Part shown: positions 1 through 7,554 of the stretch, in pieces
Numbering within the stretch: position 1 is the stretch's first letter
Layout of the letters: the number at the start of each line of letters is the position of its first letter
NCBI RefSeq assembly: GCF_000430545.1
Contig: NZ_AUMF01000009.1
Coordinates: forward strand, 1-64,000
Origin: Tenacibaculum ovolyticum DSM 18103
Lineage (GTDB): Bacteria; Bacteroidota; Bacteroidia; Flavobacteriales; Flavobacteriaceae
Length of the DNA stretch: 64,000 bases
Direction: 5' to 3'
Position numbers and translations under genes: made by a program
Notes under the pieces: generated by a model
The model's database searches: none
The model's input: only the letters and a program-made list of their open reading frames with translations
Told to the model about the DNA's origin: nothing

Positions 1-68
1 AAAATATAATAACAACCTTTTTAATGAACTTTTGCTAATCTTAAACCTATGTTTTTCCCTTAGCGGGT

Positions 69-77
69 GCAAATATA
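69..77 (-). promoter_or_regulatory. Bacteroidota promoter, -7 element
   Basis: On the minus strand this reads TATATTTGC, a match to the Bacteroidota sigma-A -7 consensus TAnnTTTG. It points left, out of the window, so it probably drives a minus-strand gene that begins beyond position 1. No start codon is visible downstream within the window. Confidence 0.45.
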
Positions 78-204
78 GATTCCTTTTCTAACATAGCAAT
101 GCTTTATTTTATCTTTTTTTTGAAGTATTTCTCTTTATACTGTTTATGAACACATTAAGCAACCATATTATTTTTTAAAACTTAAGCCTTATCTATTTTT
201 CTAA

Positions 205-306
205 TGCTGCGTGAGGGATTGAACGGCTTGTTTGAGCTCTTTTTGGCATAATTCGCCAAAAAAGCGAGTAGTGAAAGCCCGACATTTTGGAAAAATGGCA
301 TGCCAT
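205..306. repeat. Probable structured intergenic element (repeat or small RNA)
   Basis: This stretch is richer in G and C than its surroundings and is full of short inverted repeats. TTTTTGGC at 240-247 pairs with GCCAAAAA at 255-262, and TGGCATGCCA at 296-305 is a palindrome. It has the look of the elements starting near GAGGGATTGAA and ending near GAAAGCCCGAC that are scattered between genes in Flavobacteriaceae, some of which resemble published structured RNA motifs such as Flavo-1; that link is from memory and uncertain. The rest of 1-590 is AT-rich and I see no gene in it. Confidence 0.4.
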
Positions 307-590
307 AACATATATTATTCTTTAAAAAACGACTTCCTTCTCTTTTTATTTCTTCTAGATTTCTTCTTTCTTAATCTTTTAAACATCTTTTTGCACTCCT
401 CTACATTAACTTTATCTCCAAATAAGCTTACTAAAATTTAATTATTCTAATATATAATTCATACACTACTCAAAAAGTACATTTATAAAAATGCATTAGA
501 TCACAAAGGATTAAGTTATAAAAAACTCTTAGTTATTTAGTAATTGAAATACATTTACTTCTAAAATTATAAATAAAACGACATTTATAA

Positions 591-626
591 ACATAAAAAA
601 ACTCCCTATAAGGAGTTTTTTATGTT
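591..626 (-). terminator. Rho-independent terminator of ftsY
   Basis: AAACTCC / GGAGTTT stem with a short loop (ctata) and T-runs on both sides, just after the ftsY stop codon. The outer AT-rich bases (acataaa / tttatgt) extend the stem. Confidence 0.8.
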
Positions 627-644
627 TATAATATTGAGAAGGAT

Positions 645-1598
645 CTATTTAAAGAAACTATCTACAAATTCGAATTTATTAAATACTTGCAAATCGTCTA
701 TCCCTTCTCCTACACCAATATATTTTACAGGAATTTTAAATTGATCTGATATACCAATTACAACTCCACCTTTTGCTGTTCCGTCTAATTTAGTTACTGC
801 TAATGACGTTACTTCTGTCGCTTTTGTAAACTGCTTTGCTTGTTCAAAAGCATTTTGTCCTGTAGAACCATCTAAAACCAATAACACATCATGTGGCGCA
901 TCTGGTATTACTTTTTGCATTACTCGTTTAATTTTAGTTAATTCATTCATTAAATTAACTTTGTTATGTAAACGACCTGCTGTATCAATAATAATAACAT
1001 CTGCATTTTGTGTTACTCCTGATTTAATCGTATCAAAAGCAACAGACGCAGGATCTGACCCCATTTCTTGACGAACTATAGGCACCTCTGTTCTATCTGC
1101 CCAAACTTGCAATTGATCAATTGCTGCTGCTCTAAATGTATCTGCTGCTCCTAGAACAACTTTTAACCCTTTTTTCTTAAACTGAGAAGCCAATTTACCT
1201 ATAGTTGTGGTTTTACCAACTCCATTTACTCCTACAACCATTATTACATGTGGCTTATTCTTTTCAGGAATTGTAAACTCGGTATCATTTTCTGTATTTG
1301 TTTCAGAAAGTAAGCCTGCTATTTCTTCTCTTAGAATTTGATTTAATTCATCAGTACCAACATATTTATCTTTGGCAACTCTTGCTTCAATTCTTTCAAT
1401 AATTTTTAATGTTGTATCTACACCAACATCGGAAGAAACCAATATTTCTTCTAGGTTATCTAAAACATCATCATCTACCTTTGTTTTTCCTGCAACGGCT
1501 TTAGATAGTTTAGAAAAAAAACTTGATTTTGTTTTTTCTAATCCTTTGTCTAATGTTTCTTTTTTCTCTTTTGAGAAGATTTTCTTAAAAAAACTCAT
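645..1598 (-). CDS. ftsY: Signal recognition particle receptor FtsY
   Basis: FtsY is the membrane-associated GTPase that receives SRP-ribosome complexes and passes them to the Sec translocon. The 317-residue protein has a short charged N-terminus, a four-helix N domain (about 25-100) and a G domain with the P-loop GVNGVGKTT at 123-131, the SRP-GTPase insertion box starting DTFRAAA near 153, DTAGR at 205-209 and TKLDG at 269-273. The long acidic A domain of the E. coli protein is absent, as is usual in Bacteroidota. The start ATG at 1598 begins MSFFKKIFSK, a common FtsY start. The gene ends at a strong terminator. It lies downstream of the rpmB-rpmG-bL38 genes but is separated from them by 222 bp and another terminator, so it is probably transcribed on its own. 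Confidence 0.96.
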   Translation of the reverse strand: MSFFKKIFSKEKKETLDKGLEKTKSSFFSKLSKAVAGKTKVDDDVLDNLEEILVSSDVGVDTTLKIIERIEARVAKDKYVGTDELNQILREEIAGLLSETNTENDTEFTIPEKNKPHVIMVVGVNGVGKTTTIGKLASQFKKKGLKVVLGAADTFRAAAIDQLQVWADRTEVPIVRQEMGSDPASVAFDTIKSGVTQNADVIIIDTAGRLHNKVNLMNELTKIKRVMQKVIPDAPHDVLLVLDGSTGQNAFEQAKQFTKATEVTSLAVTKLDGTAKGGVVIGISDQFKIPVKYIGVGEGIDDLQVFNKFEFVDSFFK

Positions 1599-1764
1599 AG
1601 TTAAATTTTACAATCATTTATATAGCTTAAAAACTATACCAAACTTATTATATGGTCAAATTGTCATTAATGCGGTTACTATTAATTTAAAACAGGAAAC
1701 TTTGTCCAAAGTTATTGCAGTAATTAACTTAAGGGTAACGCTCAAAAATACAGATTTTTTAGCA

Positions 1765-1800
1765 CAAAAAAAAAGCTACTCTCTAATGAAAATAGCTTTT
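1765..1800 (-). terminator. Terminator after the rpmB-rpmG-bL38 genes
   Basis: On the minus strand AAAAGCTA and TAGCTTTT form a stem around a 14-nt loop, followed by a run of T. It sits 21 bp after the stop codon of the 50-residue ribosomal gene. Confidence 0.65.
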
Positions 1801-1820
1801 ATTTATATTGTAAACAAGTA

Positions 1821-1973
1821 TTAATTTTTCGCGATAAAATCTTTTACTTGTGCAGGATCCATAATTGCCTCAACAAATGTATAAGCTCCACTTTTTGGAG
1901 ATTTAACCATTTTGATAGCTTTAGTTAATCTTTTTGCGCCTGTTTGTAACGATGCTACTGATTTCTTTGCCAT
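1821..1973 (-). CDS. DUF4295 small ribosomal protein (bL38-like)
   Basis: A 50-residue basic protein starting MAKKSVASLQTG and ending VKDFIAKN. It follows rpmG after 8 bp on the same strand, the usual place for the DUF4295 family in Bacteroidota. From memory, this family was found as an extra large-subunit protein, named bL38, in the Flavobacterium johnsoniae ribosome structure. The ATG at 1973 is the only sensible start. The position in a ribosomal operon and the high lysine content support a ribosomal role; the name bL38 rests on recall rather than on a search. Confidence 0.85.
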   Translation of the reverse strand: MAKKSVASLQTGAKRLTKAIKMVKSPKSGAYTFVEAIMDPAQVKDFIAKN

Positions 1974-1981
1974 GTTCTAAA

Positions 1982-2164
1982 TTATTTAATTTCTTTATGA
2001 ACTGTCATCTTCTTTAAGATAGAATTAAATTTCTTTAATTCCATTCTATCAGGAGTGTTCTTTTTATTTTTTGTAGTAATATAACGTGAAGTTCCTGGTT
2101 TACCAGTTGCTTTATGTTCAGTACATTCTAAAATCACCTGAACTCTATTTCCTTTTTTTGCCAT
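1982..2164 (-). CDS. rpmG: 50S ribosomal protein L33
   Basis: A 60-residue large-subunit protein, [18 protein letters not shown] at its start and a lysine-rich tail. It contains a single cysteine, so the paired CxxC motifs of the zinc-binding L33 form are missing and this is the zinc-free type. It lies 27 bp after rpmB and 8 bp before the DUF4295 gene, forming one short ribosomal operon. Confidence 0.96.
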   Translation of the reverse strand: MAKKGNRVQVILECTEHKATGKPGTSRYITTKNKKNTPDRMELKKFNSILKKMTVHKEIK

Positions 2165-2191
2165 CTCTGTAAAATTTTATCTGGTAAGGAA

Positions 2192-2431
2192 TTACTTAGT
2201 TAAAAAACCATTTTCTCTAGCGTTTTTAATCACAGCAGAGATTCCTTTTTTATTAATATTTTTTAACGCAGAAGCAGATACTTTTAAGGTAACCCACTTA
2301 TCTTCTTCTGGAATATAAAAACGCTTAGTCATTAAATTAGCGTTAAACTTTCTTTTAGTTCTATTTAAAGCGTGAGAAACATTGTTCCCAACCATTGCTT
2401 TCTTTCCTGTTAATTCACAAACTCTAGACAT
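2192..2431 (-). CDS. rpmB: 50S ribosomal protein L28
   Basis: A 79-residue L28 with the family N-terminus [20 protein letters not shown]. Only one cysteine is present, so the four-cysteine zinc site of the zinc-binding form is lost. First gene of rpmB-rpmG-DUF4295, with a clear Bacteroidota promoter about 40 bp upstream. Confidence 0.97.
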   Translation of the reverse strand: MSRVCELTGKKAMVGNNVSHALNRTKRKFNANLMTKRFYIPEEDKWVTLKVSASALKNINKKGISAVIKNARENGFLTK

Positions 2432-2468
2432 CTTCTTGACAGTTATTAGTGTTATTTCTAAACGAGGT

Positions 2469-2477
2469 GCAAATATA
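2469..2477 (-). promoter_or_regulatory. Promoter of the rpmB operon, -7 element
   Basis: TATATTTGC on the minus strand, matching TAnnTTTG, 37 bp before the rpmB start. A TTTTG about 21 bp further upstream could be the -33 element. Confidence 0.6.
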
Positions 2478-2505
2478 CAAACTTTTCATAGAATAAAGCA
2501 AAATA

Positions 2506-3759
2506 TTAATAGTTAATTTTTAAAATATTTTCACTTAATAACTCTAATGCTTTTGTAACGGTTCTATTTATTACTTTTTCTCTTGGCTGCCCAAAGTTAA
2601 ACTCCTCTACTTCAACGTTATCTTTTGTAGCTATTGCAATATAAACCAATCCTACACTTTTATCATTATGATCGGTAGTCGGACCTGCATTTCCAGTAAC
2701 AGCAATTGCATAATCAGTTTTTAACTTTTTTAAACAACCAATTGCCATTTCTTTCGCTACCTCTTCACTTACAACAGTAAAGGTTTTTATAGTTTCTTCT
2801 GAGACTCCTAAAAGTTGCTGTTTTAATTCAGCTGCATATGTAATAAAACCTCCCTTGAAATAAGCTGAAGATCCCGCTACAGAAACAAGTTCAGCCGCTA
2901 TCTTCCCTCCTGTTAAGCTTTCTGCAACACTTAATGTTTTATTATATTTTTTTAATAAAACACCTGTGCTTTTTTCTATTAATGCATCGTCATCATAGCC
3001 TACAATAACATCTGATATTAATTTATTTAATTCTACTATCTTTTCTTCAACTTCCTTTCTTAAAACCTGTTCATCATTTCCTTTTGCTGATATTCTTAAT
3101 CGAACTTTACCAAATGAAGGTAAATAGGCTAGTTTTATATATTCTGGCAACTTATTTTCCCAATCTTCTATTCGCTCTGCAATAACCGTTTCACCAACAC
3201 CAACTGTCATTATTGTTTTATGCAGAATAAATGGCAGCTTGAATTCTTCTTGAATTCTTGGCAATACTTCATTTGTCATTAATCCTTTCATCTCATAAGG
3301 CACCCCTGGCAGTGAAACGAAAACGGTATTATTTTCATAAAACCACATTCCTGGAGCTGTACCAAATTGATTTACCAACAATGTGGCTTTAGATGGTAAT
3401 TGAGCTTGGTATTTTTGAACATCATTATAGGGGTGTCCTATTTTTTTAAATAAATTCTTAATTCGTTCAACAACTTCAGGATACTCAACAACTTCATTGT
3501 CATTAAAATATTCTGCAATTGTTTTTTTTGTTATATCATCTTTTGTTGGACCAAGCCCTCCTGTTAATATTACAATATCAGCTCTGTTTTCAGCTTCTTT
3601 TAAAGCATTTAAAATATGCTGCTTCTCATCTTGAATAGATGATATTTGATATACAGATACCCCTATTTTATTTAGTTCTTGCCCTATCCATTGTGAGTTT
3701 GTATCTACAATCTGTCCAATAAGAATTTCATCTCCAATTGTAATTATTTCTGCGTTCAT
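2506..3759 (-). CDS. cinA: CinA family protein (nicotinamide-nucleotide amidase / competence-damage)
   Basis: A 417-residue two-domain protein of normal length. The N-terminal MoCF/COG1058 domain (about 1-165) starts MNAEIITIGDEILIGQ and contains TGGLGPTKDD, typical of the ADP-ribose pyrophosphatase half. The C-terminal CinA domain (about 260-410) has the VAESLTGGKIAAELVSVAGSS signature of nicotinamide mononucleotide deamidase, which recycles NMN made by NAD-dependent DNA ligase. It is the last gene of a minus-strand run from menB; the 37-bp gap from the gene before it allows cotranscription. No competence genes are nearby. Confidence 0.93.
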   Translation of the reverse strand: MNAEIITIGDEILIGQIVDTNSQWIGQELNKIGVSVYQISSIQDEKQHILNALKEAENRADIVILTGGLGPTKDDITKKTIAEYFNDNEVVEYPEVVERIKNLFKKIGHPYNDVQKYQAQLPSKATLLVNQFGTAPGMWFYENNTVFVSLPGVPYEMKGLMTNEVLPRIQEEFKLPFILHKTIMTVGVGETVIAERIEDWENKLPEYIKLAYLPSFGKVRLRISAKGNDEQVLRKEVEEKIVELNKLISDVIVGYDDDALIEKSTGVLLKKYNKTLSVAESLTGGKIAAELVSVAGSSAYFKGGFITYAAELKQQLLGVSEETIKTFTVVSEEVAKEMAIGCLKKLKTDYAIAVTGNAGPTTDHNDKSVGLVYIAIATKDNVEVEEFNFGQPREKVINRTVTKALELLSENILKINY

Positions 3760-3796
3760 TAATTAAGCGTTTTTATTCTTTTTCTATTTTATTTAC

Positions 3797-4102
3797 TTAA
3801 ATCATTTTTTTGGCTTCTTTCTTTTTCCTCCATTTAATTATTAAACCGAGAAGAACCAAAATAGACAATGCAAACACAACTATTTCAATTATTAATAAAT
3901 ATAAATTAACATCTCCATAACTATAATAATCAGAAAAACTTCTAATCAAATAATCTATAATCAAAATTGAAAGAAAAAGAAGCCCCCAATAAGATAAAAA
4001 ACCAATAAAAAAATACAAAATAATGTTTTTCAAATATTTACCAGCAACAACTGAATAAACCACTCCTAGTAAAACACTTAATATTATAATTAATGGTTGC
4101 AC
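3797..4102 (-). CDS. Small membrane protein of unknown function
   Basis: A 101-residue protein with three predicted membrane segments (about 3-22, 28-50 and 68-90) and a lysine-rich C-terminal tail (KWRKKKEAKK). I do not recognise a family. It lies 9 bp after the FAH-family gene and 37 bp before cinA, so it is probably cotranscribed with them. Confidence 0.7.
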   Translation of the reverse strand: MQPLIIILSVLLGVVYSVVAGKYLKNIILYFFIGFLSYWGLLFLSILIIDYLIRSFSDYYSYGDVNLYLLIIEIVVFALSILVLLGLIIKWRKKKEAKKMI

Positions 4103-4111
4103 TTTTAATAT

Positions 4112-4720
4112 TTATTTAATTTTTATATGAAAAGCTTTCTTATCTTCAATAACACCTGTTAAAGTGTCATTCTCTTCAACTTTGCCAACTCCAGCAGGTG
4201 TACCCGTAAAAATAACATCTCCTTTTTTTAATGTAAAATATTGTGACACATAACTTATTAACTCATCTATTTTCCATAACATAGAATCAGTGTTTCCATC
4301 TTGAACTACTTTATCATTTTTATGCAACTGAAAAGAGATACTATCTAAGTTAAATTCTTCCTTTGGATAAAACTCTCCAATAACAGCACTACCATCAAAA
4401 GCTTTTGCTTTTTCCCAAGGCAGCCCTTTTTCTTTACACTTTGCTTGTACATCACGCGCAGTAAAATCTATACCTAAGCCTATTTCATCATAATATTTAT
4501 GTGCAAACTTTGGTGAAATATGTTTTCCTACTTTATTTATCTTAACTAAAACTTCTACTTCATAGTGAATATCATCAGAAAAAGCAGGTATAAAAAAAGG
4601 CATCTTCTTAGGAAGTATTGCTGAATCTGGCTTTAAAAAAACGACAGGACTACCTGGTTTTTCATTTGCTAATTCTTCGATATGTTTTGCGTAATTACGC
4701 CCAATACAGATTATTTTCAT
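4112..4720 (-). CDS. Fumarylacetoacetate hydrolase (FAH) family protein
   Basis: A 202-residue single-domain member of the FAH superfamily, whose members hydrolyse or isomerise or decarboxylate acidic 2-oxo compounds with a divalent metal. Visible signatures are MKIICIGRNYAKH at the start, the metal-binding glutamates in YEVEVLVKI, DFTARDVQ, and near the end KGDVIFTGTPAGVG. Comparable short proteins act as acylpyruvases or oxaloacetate decarboxylases, but the substrate cannot be told from sequence alone. It starts 9 bp after the menB stop, so the two are cotranscribed; there is no obvious metabolic link to menaquinone. Confidence 0.9.
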   Translation of the reverse strand: MKIICIGRNYAKHIEELANEKPGSPVVFLKPDSAILPKKMPFFIPAFSDDIHYEVEVLVKINKVGKHISPKFAHKYYDEIGLGIDFTARDVQAKCKEKGLPWEKAKAFDGSAVIGEFYPKEEFNLDSISFQLHKNDKVVQDGNTDSMLWKIDELISYVSQYFTLKKGDVIFTGTPAGVGKVEENDTLTGVIEDKKAFHIKIK

Positions 4721-4729
4721 ATTACTCTA

Positions 4730-5569
4730 TTATGGTATCCATGTTTTAGGAAAGTTTGGTTTTCTTTTTTCTAGAAAAGCATCTCTACCTTCTTTTGCTT
4801 CTTCAGTCATATATGCCAAACGCGTAACTTCTCCTGCAAATACTTGTTGACCAACCATACCGTCATCAGTTAAATTCATTGCAAACTTTAACATTTTAAT
4901 CGATGTTGGTGATTTTTCTAAAATTTCTTGTGCCCAATCAAAAGCAGTTTGCTCTAATTCGTCATGAGGTACGACAGCATTTACCATTCCCATGTCATAA
5001 GCTTCTTGTGCTGAATAATTTCTCCCTAAAAAGAAAATTTCACGTGCTCTTTTTTGCCCAACCATTTTGGCTAAATATGCTGATCCATATCCAGCATCAA
5101 ATGAAGTCACATCTGCATCTGTTTGCTTAAAAATAGCATGCTCTTTACTTGCTAAAGTTAAATCACAAGTAACATGTAAACTATGTCCACCTCCTACTGC
5201 CCATCCTGGCACTACGCAAATTACTGCTTTTGGCATAAAACGAATTAATCGCTGTACTTCTAATATATTTAATCGGTGATAACCATCCTTACCTACATAC
5301 CCTTTCTCTCCACGTGCATTTTGATCTCCTCCTGAACAAAAGCTCCAAATCCCATCTTTTGTCGATGGTCCTTCAGCTGATAATAAAACAACACCAATAT
5401 TAGTATCTTCATGTGCATCTTGAAAAGCATCTAACAATTCAGATGTTGTATGCGGACGAAATGCATTACGTACATTTGGGCGGTTAAACGCTATTCTTGC
5501 TACGTTATGTGATTTTTTATAAGTAATATCTTCATACTCTTTGGCAACTTTCCATTGAGGTTGTATCAT
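4730..5569 (-). CDS. menB: 1,4-dihydroxy-2-naphthoyl-CoA synthase MenB
   Basis: MenB closes the second ring of menaquinone by converting O-succinylbenzoyl-CoA to 1,4-dihydroxy-2-naphthoyl-CoA. The 279-residue crotonase-fold protein shows the MenB-specific FNRPNVRNAFRPHT segment, FCSGGDQ (oxyanion hole), the VPGWAVGGGHSLH loop, and TDADVTSFDAGYGS, which contains the family's catalytic aspartate/serine region. Start ATG at 5569 gives the usual length. menD is 2 kb away on the same strand, split from it by an oppositely oriented gene. Its promoter is at 5601-5609. Confidence 0.97.
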   Translation of the reverse strand: MIQPQWKVAKEYEDITYKKSHNVARIAFNRPNVRNAFRPHTTSELLDAFQDAHEDTNIGVVLLSAEGPSTKDGIWSFCSGGDQNARGEKGYVGKDGYHRLNILEVQRLIRFMPKAVICVVPGWAVGGGHSLHVTCDLTLASKEHAIFKQTDADVTSFDAGYGSAYLAKMVGQKRAREIFFLGRNYSAQEAYDMGMVNAVVPHDELEQTAFDWAQEILEKSPTSIKMLKFAMNLTDDGMVGQQVFAGEVTRLAYMTEEAKEGRDAFLEKRKPNFPKTWIP

Positions 5570-5600
5570 AATTTTAAAATATTATCGTTAATAAAGTAGC

Positions 5601-5609
5601 GCAAAAATA
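5601..5609 (-). promoter_or_regulatory. Promoter of the menB operon, -7 element
   Basis: TATTTTTGC on the minus strand (TAnnTTTG), about 32 bp before the menB start. Confidence 0.55.
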
Positions 5610-5615
5610 ACATAA

Positions 5616-5623
5616 TAACTTTG
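5616..5623 (+). promoter_or_regulatory. Promoter of the esterase-like gene, -7 element
   Basis: TAACTTTG matches TAnnTTTG, 40 bp before the ATG at 5664. A second match, TATATTTG at 5635-5642, is closer to the start and is a possible alternative. Confidence 0.45.
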
Positions 5624-5663
5624 TTTTTCTTTTCTATATTTGAACGATATAATATAATACCTT

Positions 5664-6908
5664 ATGAAACATCTATATTTTTTAATCTCTTTACTAGCAA
5701 GTACTAGTCTTTTTTCTCAAAAAATAATTAATGAAACTATTAATTCTACTGAATTTAATAAAGGTAGGGCTATAAAAATTTACATTCCAGAAAACTATGA
5801 GCAGGATGAAACTATTAGTTATCCACTAGCTATTGTTTTAGGCGACCAGTATCTTTTTGACATGTATGTTGGTAATGCAAAATTATATGCTAATACTGAC
5901 AAAGCTCCGAGACAGATAGTGGTTGGAATTAATATGAGAGATACATATTCTAAAGATGTTTCAATTATTCCATCTAATAATGCTTTAACTGTTCATGCCA
6001 AAAAATTTCAAGATTTCATAAAGAAAGAATTGATTCCACACATGGAATTAAATTACAGAACTTCACCTTTTATGACTATAACTAGTGAAGGTAAAGGAGC
6101 TGATTTTATTACTTACTTCTTAAAAGATGCTGACCCTATTTTTAACTCTTTTATCTGCATAGCTCCTAAATTGACTAAATTCAGTGGTAGCAGAATAGAA
6201 TCATACTCTTTAAAAAGATTAAGTTCGATTGATAATACTTACTTTATATATGCTAGTAATAACCAAAAGTATATAACAGCTAAACAAAATGATCGTTTTA
6301 GTGAAATAGGTACGTATTTATCTTCTTTTGATTCTAAGAACATGCATATAACTTTTGATAAATTCACAAACGCACCTAATCACCTATCTGTTATAGGAGA
6401 AACAATACCAAGAGCTTTTGAAAAAATGTTTTACTTGTATGCTAAAATAACCAAAAGTGAATTTGATACAAATATTAAAGATCTAGATCCTTTAAAAGCT
6501 ATTAAATATGTTGAACAAAAATATTTAGACATTCAGTTTTTATATGGTTCTAATTTAAATGTTCGATTAGATGATATATTTGCTATTGAAGGAATTGTAA
6601 TTGACAAATTAGATGGTGACTACCTACGTGTTCTTGGTGATTTTGTTTCAATTAAATATCCTGACTCTCATATTGGTGATTTTTATGTTGGTAAGTATCA
6701 TGAGCTAGGGAAAGATTATGAGAAAGCTGAATTTTATTACAAAGCTGCTTTTGGTAAAATGAATCCTTCTGATCCTAACGCAAACGCCTTTTATGAAAAT
6801 ATTAAACGTGTAAGTGATTTAAAAGGTAGTGAACCTAAAGAAGAAATTATTGAAGATATACCAGAGGAAGAAAATAAAGAAGAGAACGAAGAAGAAGAAG
6901 AACAATAA
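5664..6908 (+). CDS. Secreted esterase-like alpha/beta hydrolase with TPR-like tail
   Basis: A 414-residue protein with a Sec signal peptide (MKHLYFLISLLASTSLFSQ). Residues about 25-270 resemble the putative esterase (esterase D/IroE-like) fold: RAIKIYIPENYE, YPLAIVLGDQ and a nucleophile-elbow position at ITSEGKG. The first glycine of GxSxG is replaced there by isoleucine, so activity is uncertain. Residues about 325-385 look like a short TPR region (KYHELGKDYEKAEFYYKAAF). The C-terminus is a glutamate-rich tail. It is flanked by two minus-strand gene groups and has its own promoter and terminator. The substrate is unknown. Confidence 0.75.
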   Translation: MKHLYFLISLLASTSLFSQKIINETINSTEFNKGRAIKIYIPENYEQDETISYPLAIVLGDQYLFDMYVGNAKLYANTDKAPRQIVVGINMRDTYSKDVSIIPSNNALTVHAKKFQDFIKKELIPHMELNYRTSPFMTITSEGKGADFITYFLKDADPIFNSFICIAPKLTKFSGSRIESYSLKRLSSIDNTYFIYASNNQKYITAKQNDRFSEIGTYLSSFDSKNMHITFDKFTNAPNHLSVIGETIPRAFEKMFYLYAKITKSEFDTNIKDLDPLKAIKYVEQKYLDIQFLYGSNLNVRLDDIFAIEGIVIDKLDGDYLRVLGDFVSIKYPDSHIGDFYVGKYHELGKDYEKAEFYYKAAFGKMNPSDPNANAFYENIKRVSDLKGSEPKEEIIEDIPEEENKEENEEEEEQ

Positions 6909-6918
6909 AAATTTCACA

Positions 6919-6958
6919 AAAAAAATCCGCTACATTAATCAATATAGCGGATTTTTTA
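6919..6958. terminator. Bidirectional terminator after the esterase-like gene
   Basis: AATCCGCTA pairs with TAGCGGATT around an AT-rich loop, with A-runs before and T-runs after, so it can act on both strands. The next 180 bp to 7139 show no gene. Confidence 0.8.
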
Positions 6959-7139
6959 TTTCAACTTATACAATATCTTTTCTAATTTAAAATAACCATA
7001 ATAAAACACCCTTTTTTCATTTCTATTTCAACATAAAAAGAAACCATAACTAAGGCTATTCTTTAGTTTTATTATTCATATAAAGAAAAAAATCATCATT
7101 TTATTTTACAGTGATTTCAAACAAGGACTGGTATACGTT

Positions 7140-7553
7140 TTACTTTATTAATTCGATTCTATCTTCTTTTAAAAGTATTTTTTTATCCTTATATAATCCT
7201 CCAATAGCCCTCTTAAAAGCTTTCTTACTCATCTGTAATCTAAATTTAATTGACTCAGGAGAGCTTTTATCAGTAAGCATTAAAAACCCTTTTTCATCTA
7301 ATTTACGTAAAATTACATCTGCATCAGTATCAATTACATTTCTAAAACCTTGTGGTCGTATAGAAACATCTATTTTACCATCTTCCCTAATGTTTTTAAC
7401 ATAACCATAGGTTTCCATACCTTCTTCTATATCTTGGTATACTTCGCTATTAAATAATAAACCATCAAACTCATCATCTATTAAAACATTGTATCCTAAT
7501 GGAGTTTGCTCAATTATTTTCAAATTTACCTGATCCCCTTCTTGTAATTCCAT
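7140..7553 (-). CDS. S1-like RNA-binding protein, short CvfB-related
   Basis: A 137-residue protein. Residues 1-70 form an S1/OB-type RNA-binding fold (LGYNVLIDDEFDGLLFNSEVY then GYVKNIREDGKIDVSIRP), and residues about 75-137 resemble the winged-helix end of CvfB/YitL (FLMLTDKSSPESIKFRLQMSKKAFKRAIGGLYKDKKI). Family members in Firmicutes are about twice as long with more S1 copies, so this is a reduced form. It begins 1 bp after the menD stop codon and is cotranscribed with menD, an arrangement I recall from other Bacteroidota. A regulatory or RNA role is inferred only from the fold. Confidence 0.82.
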   Translation of the reverse strand: MELQEGDQVNLKIIEQTPLGYNVLIDDEFDGLLFNSEVYQDIEEGMETYGYVKNIREDGKIDVSIRPQGFRNVIDTDADVILRKLDEKGFLMLTDKSSPESIKFRLQMSKKAFKRAIGGLYKDKKILLKEDRIELIK

Positions 7554-7554
7554 T

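Noticed and set aside
232..441. 69-codon frame on the plus strand near the left edge
   Set aside because: It lies in the structured repeat element and runs into low-complexity F/L-rich sequence; no ribosome site or recognisable protein.
1372..1824. 150-codon plus-strand frame opposite ftsY
   Set aside because: It is antisense to ftsY and a terminator and has no family features.
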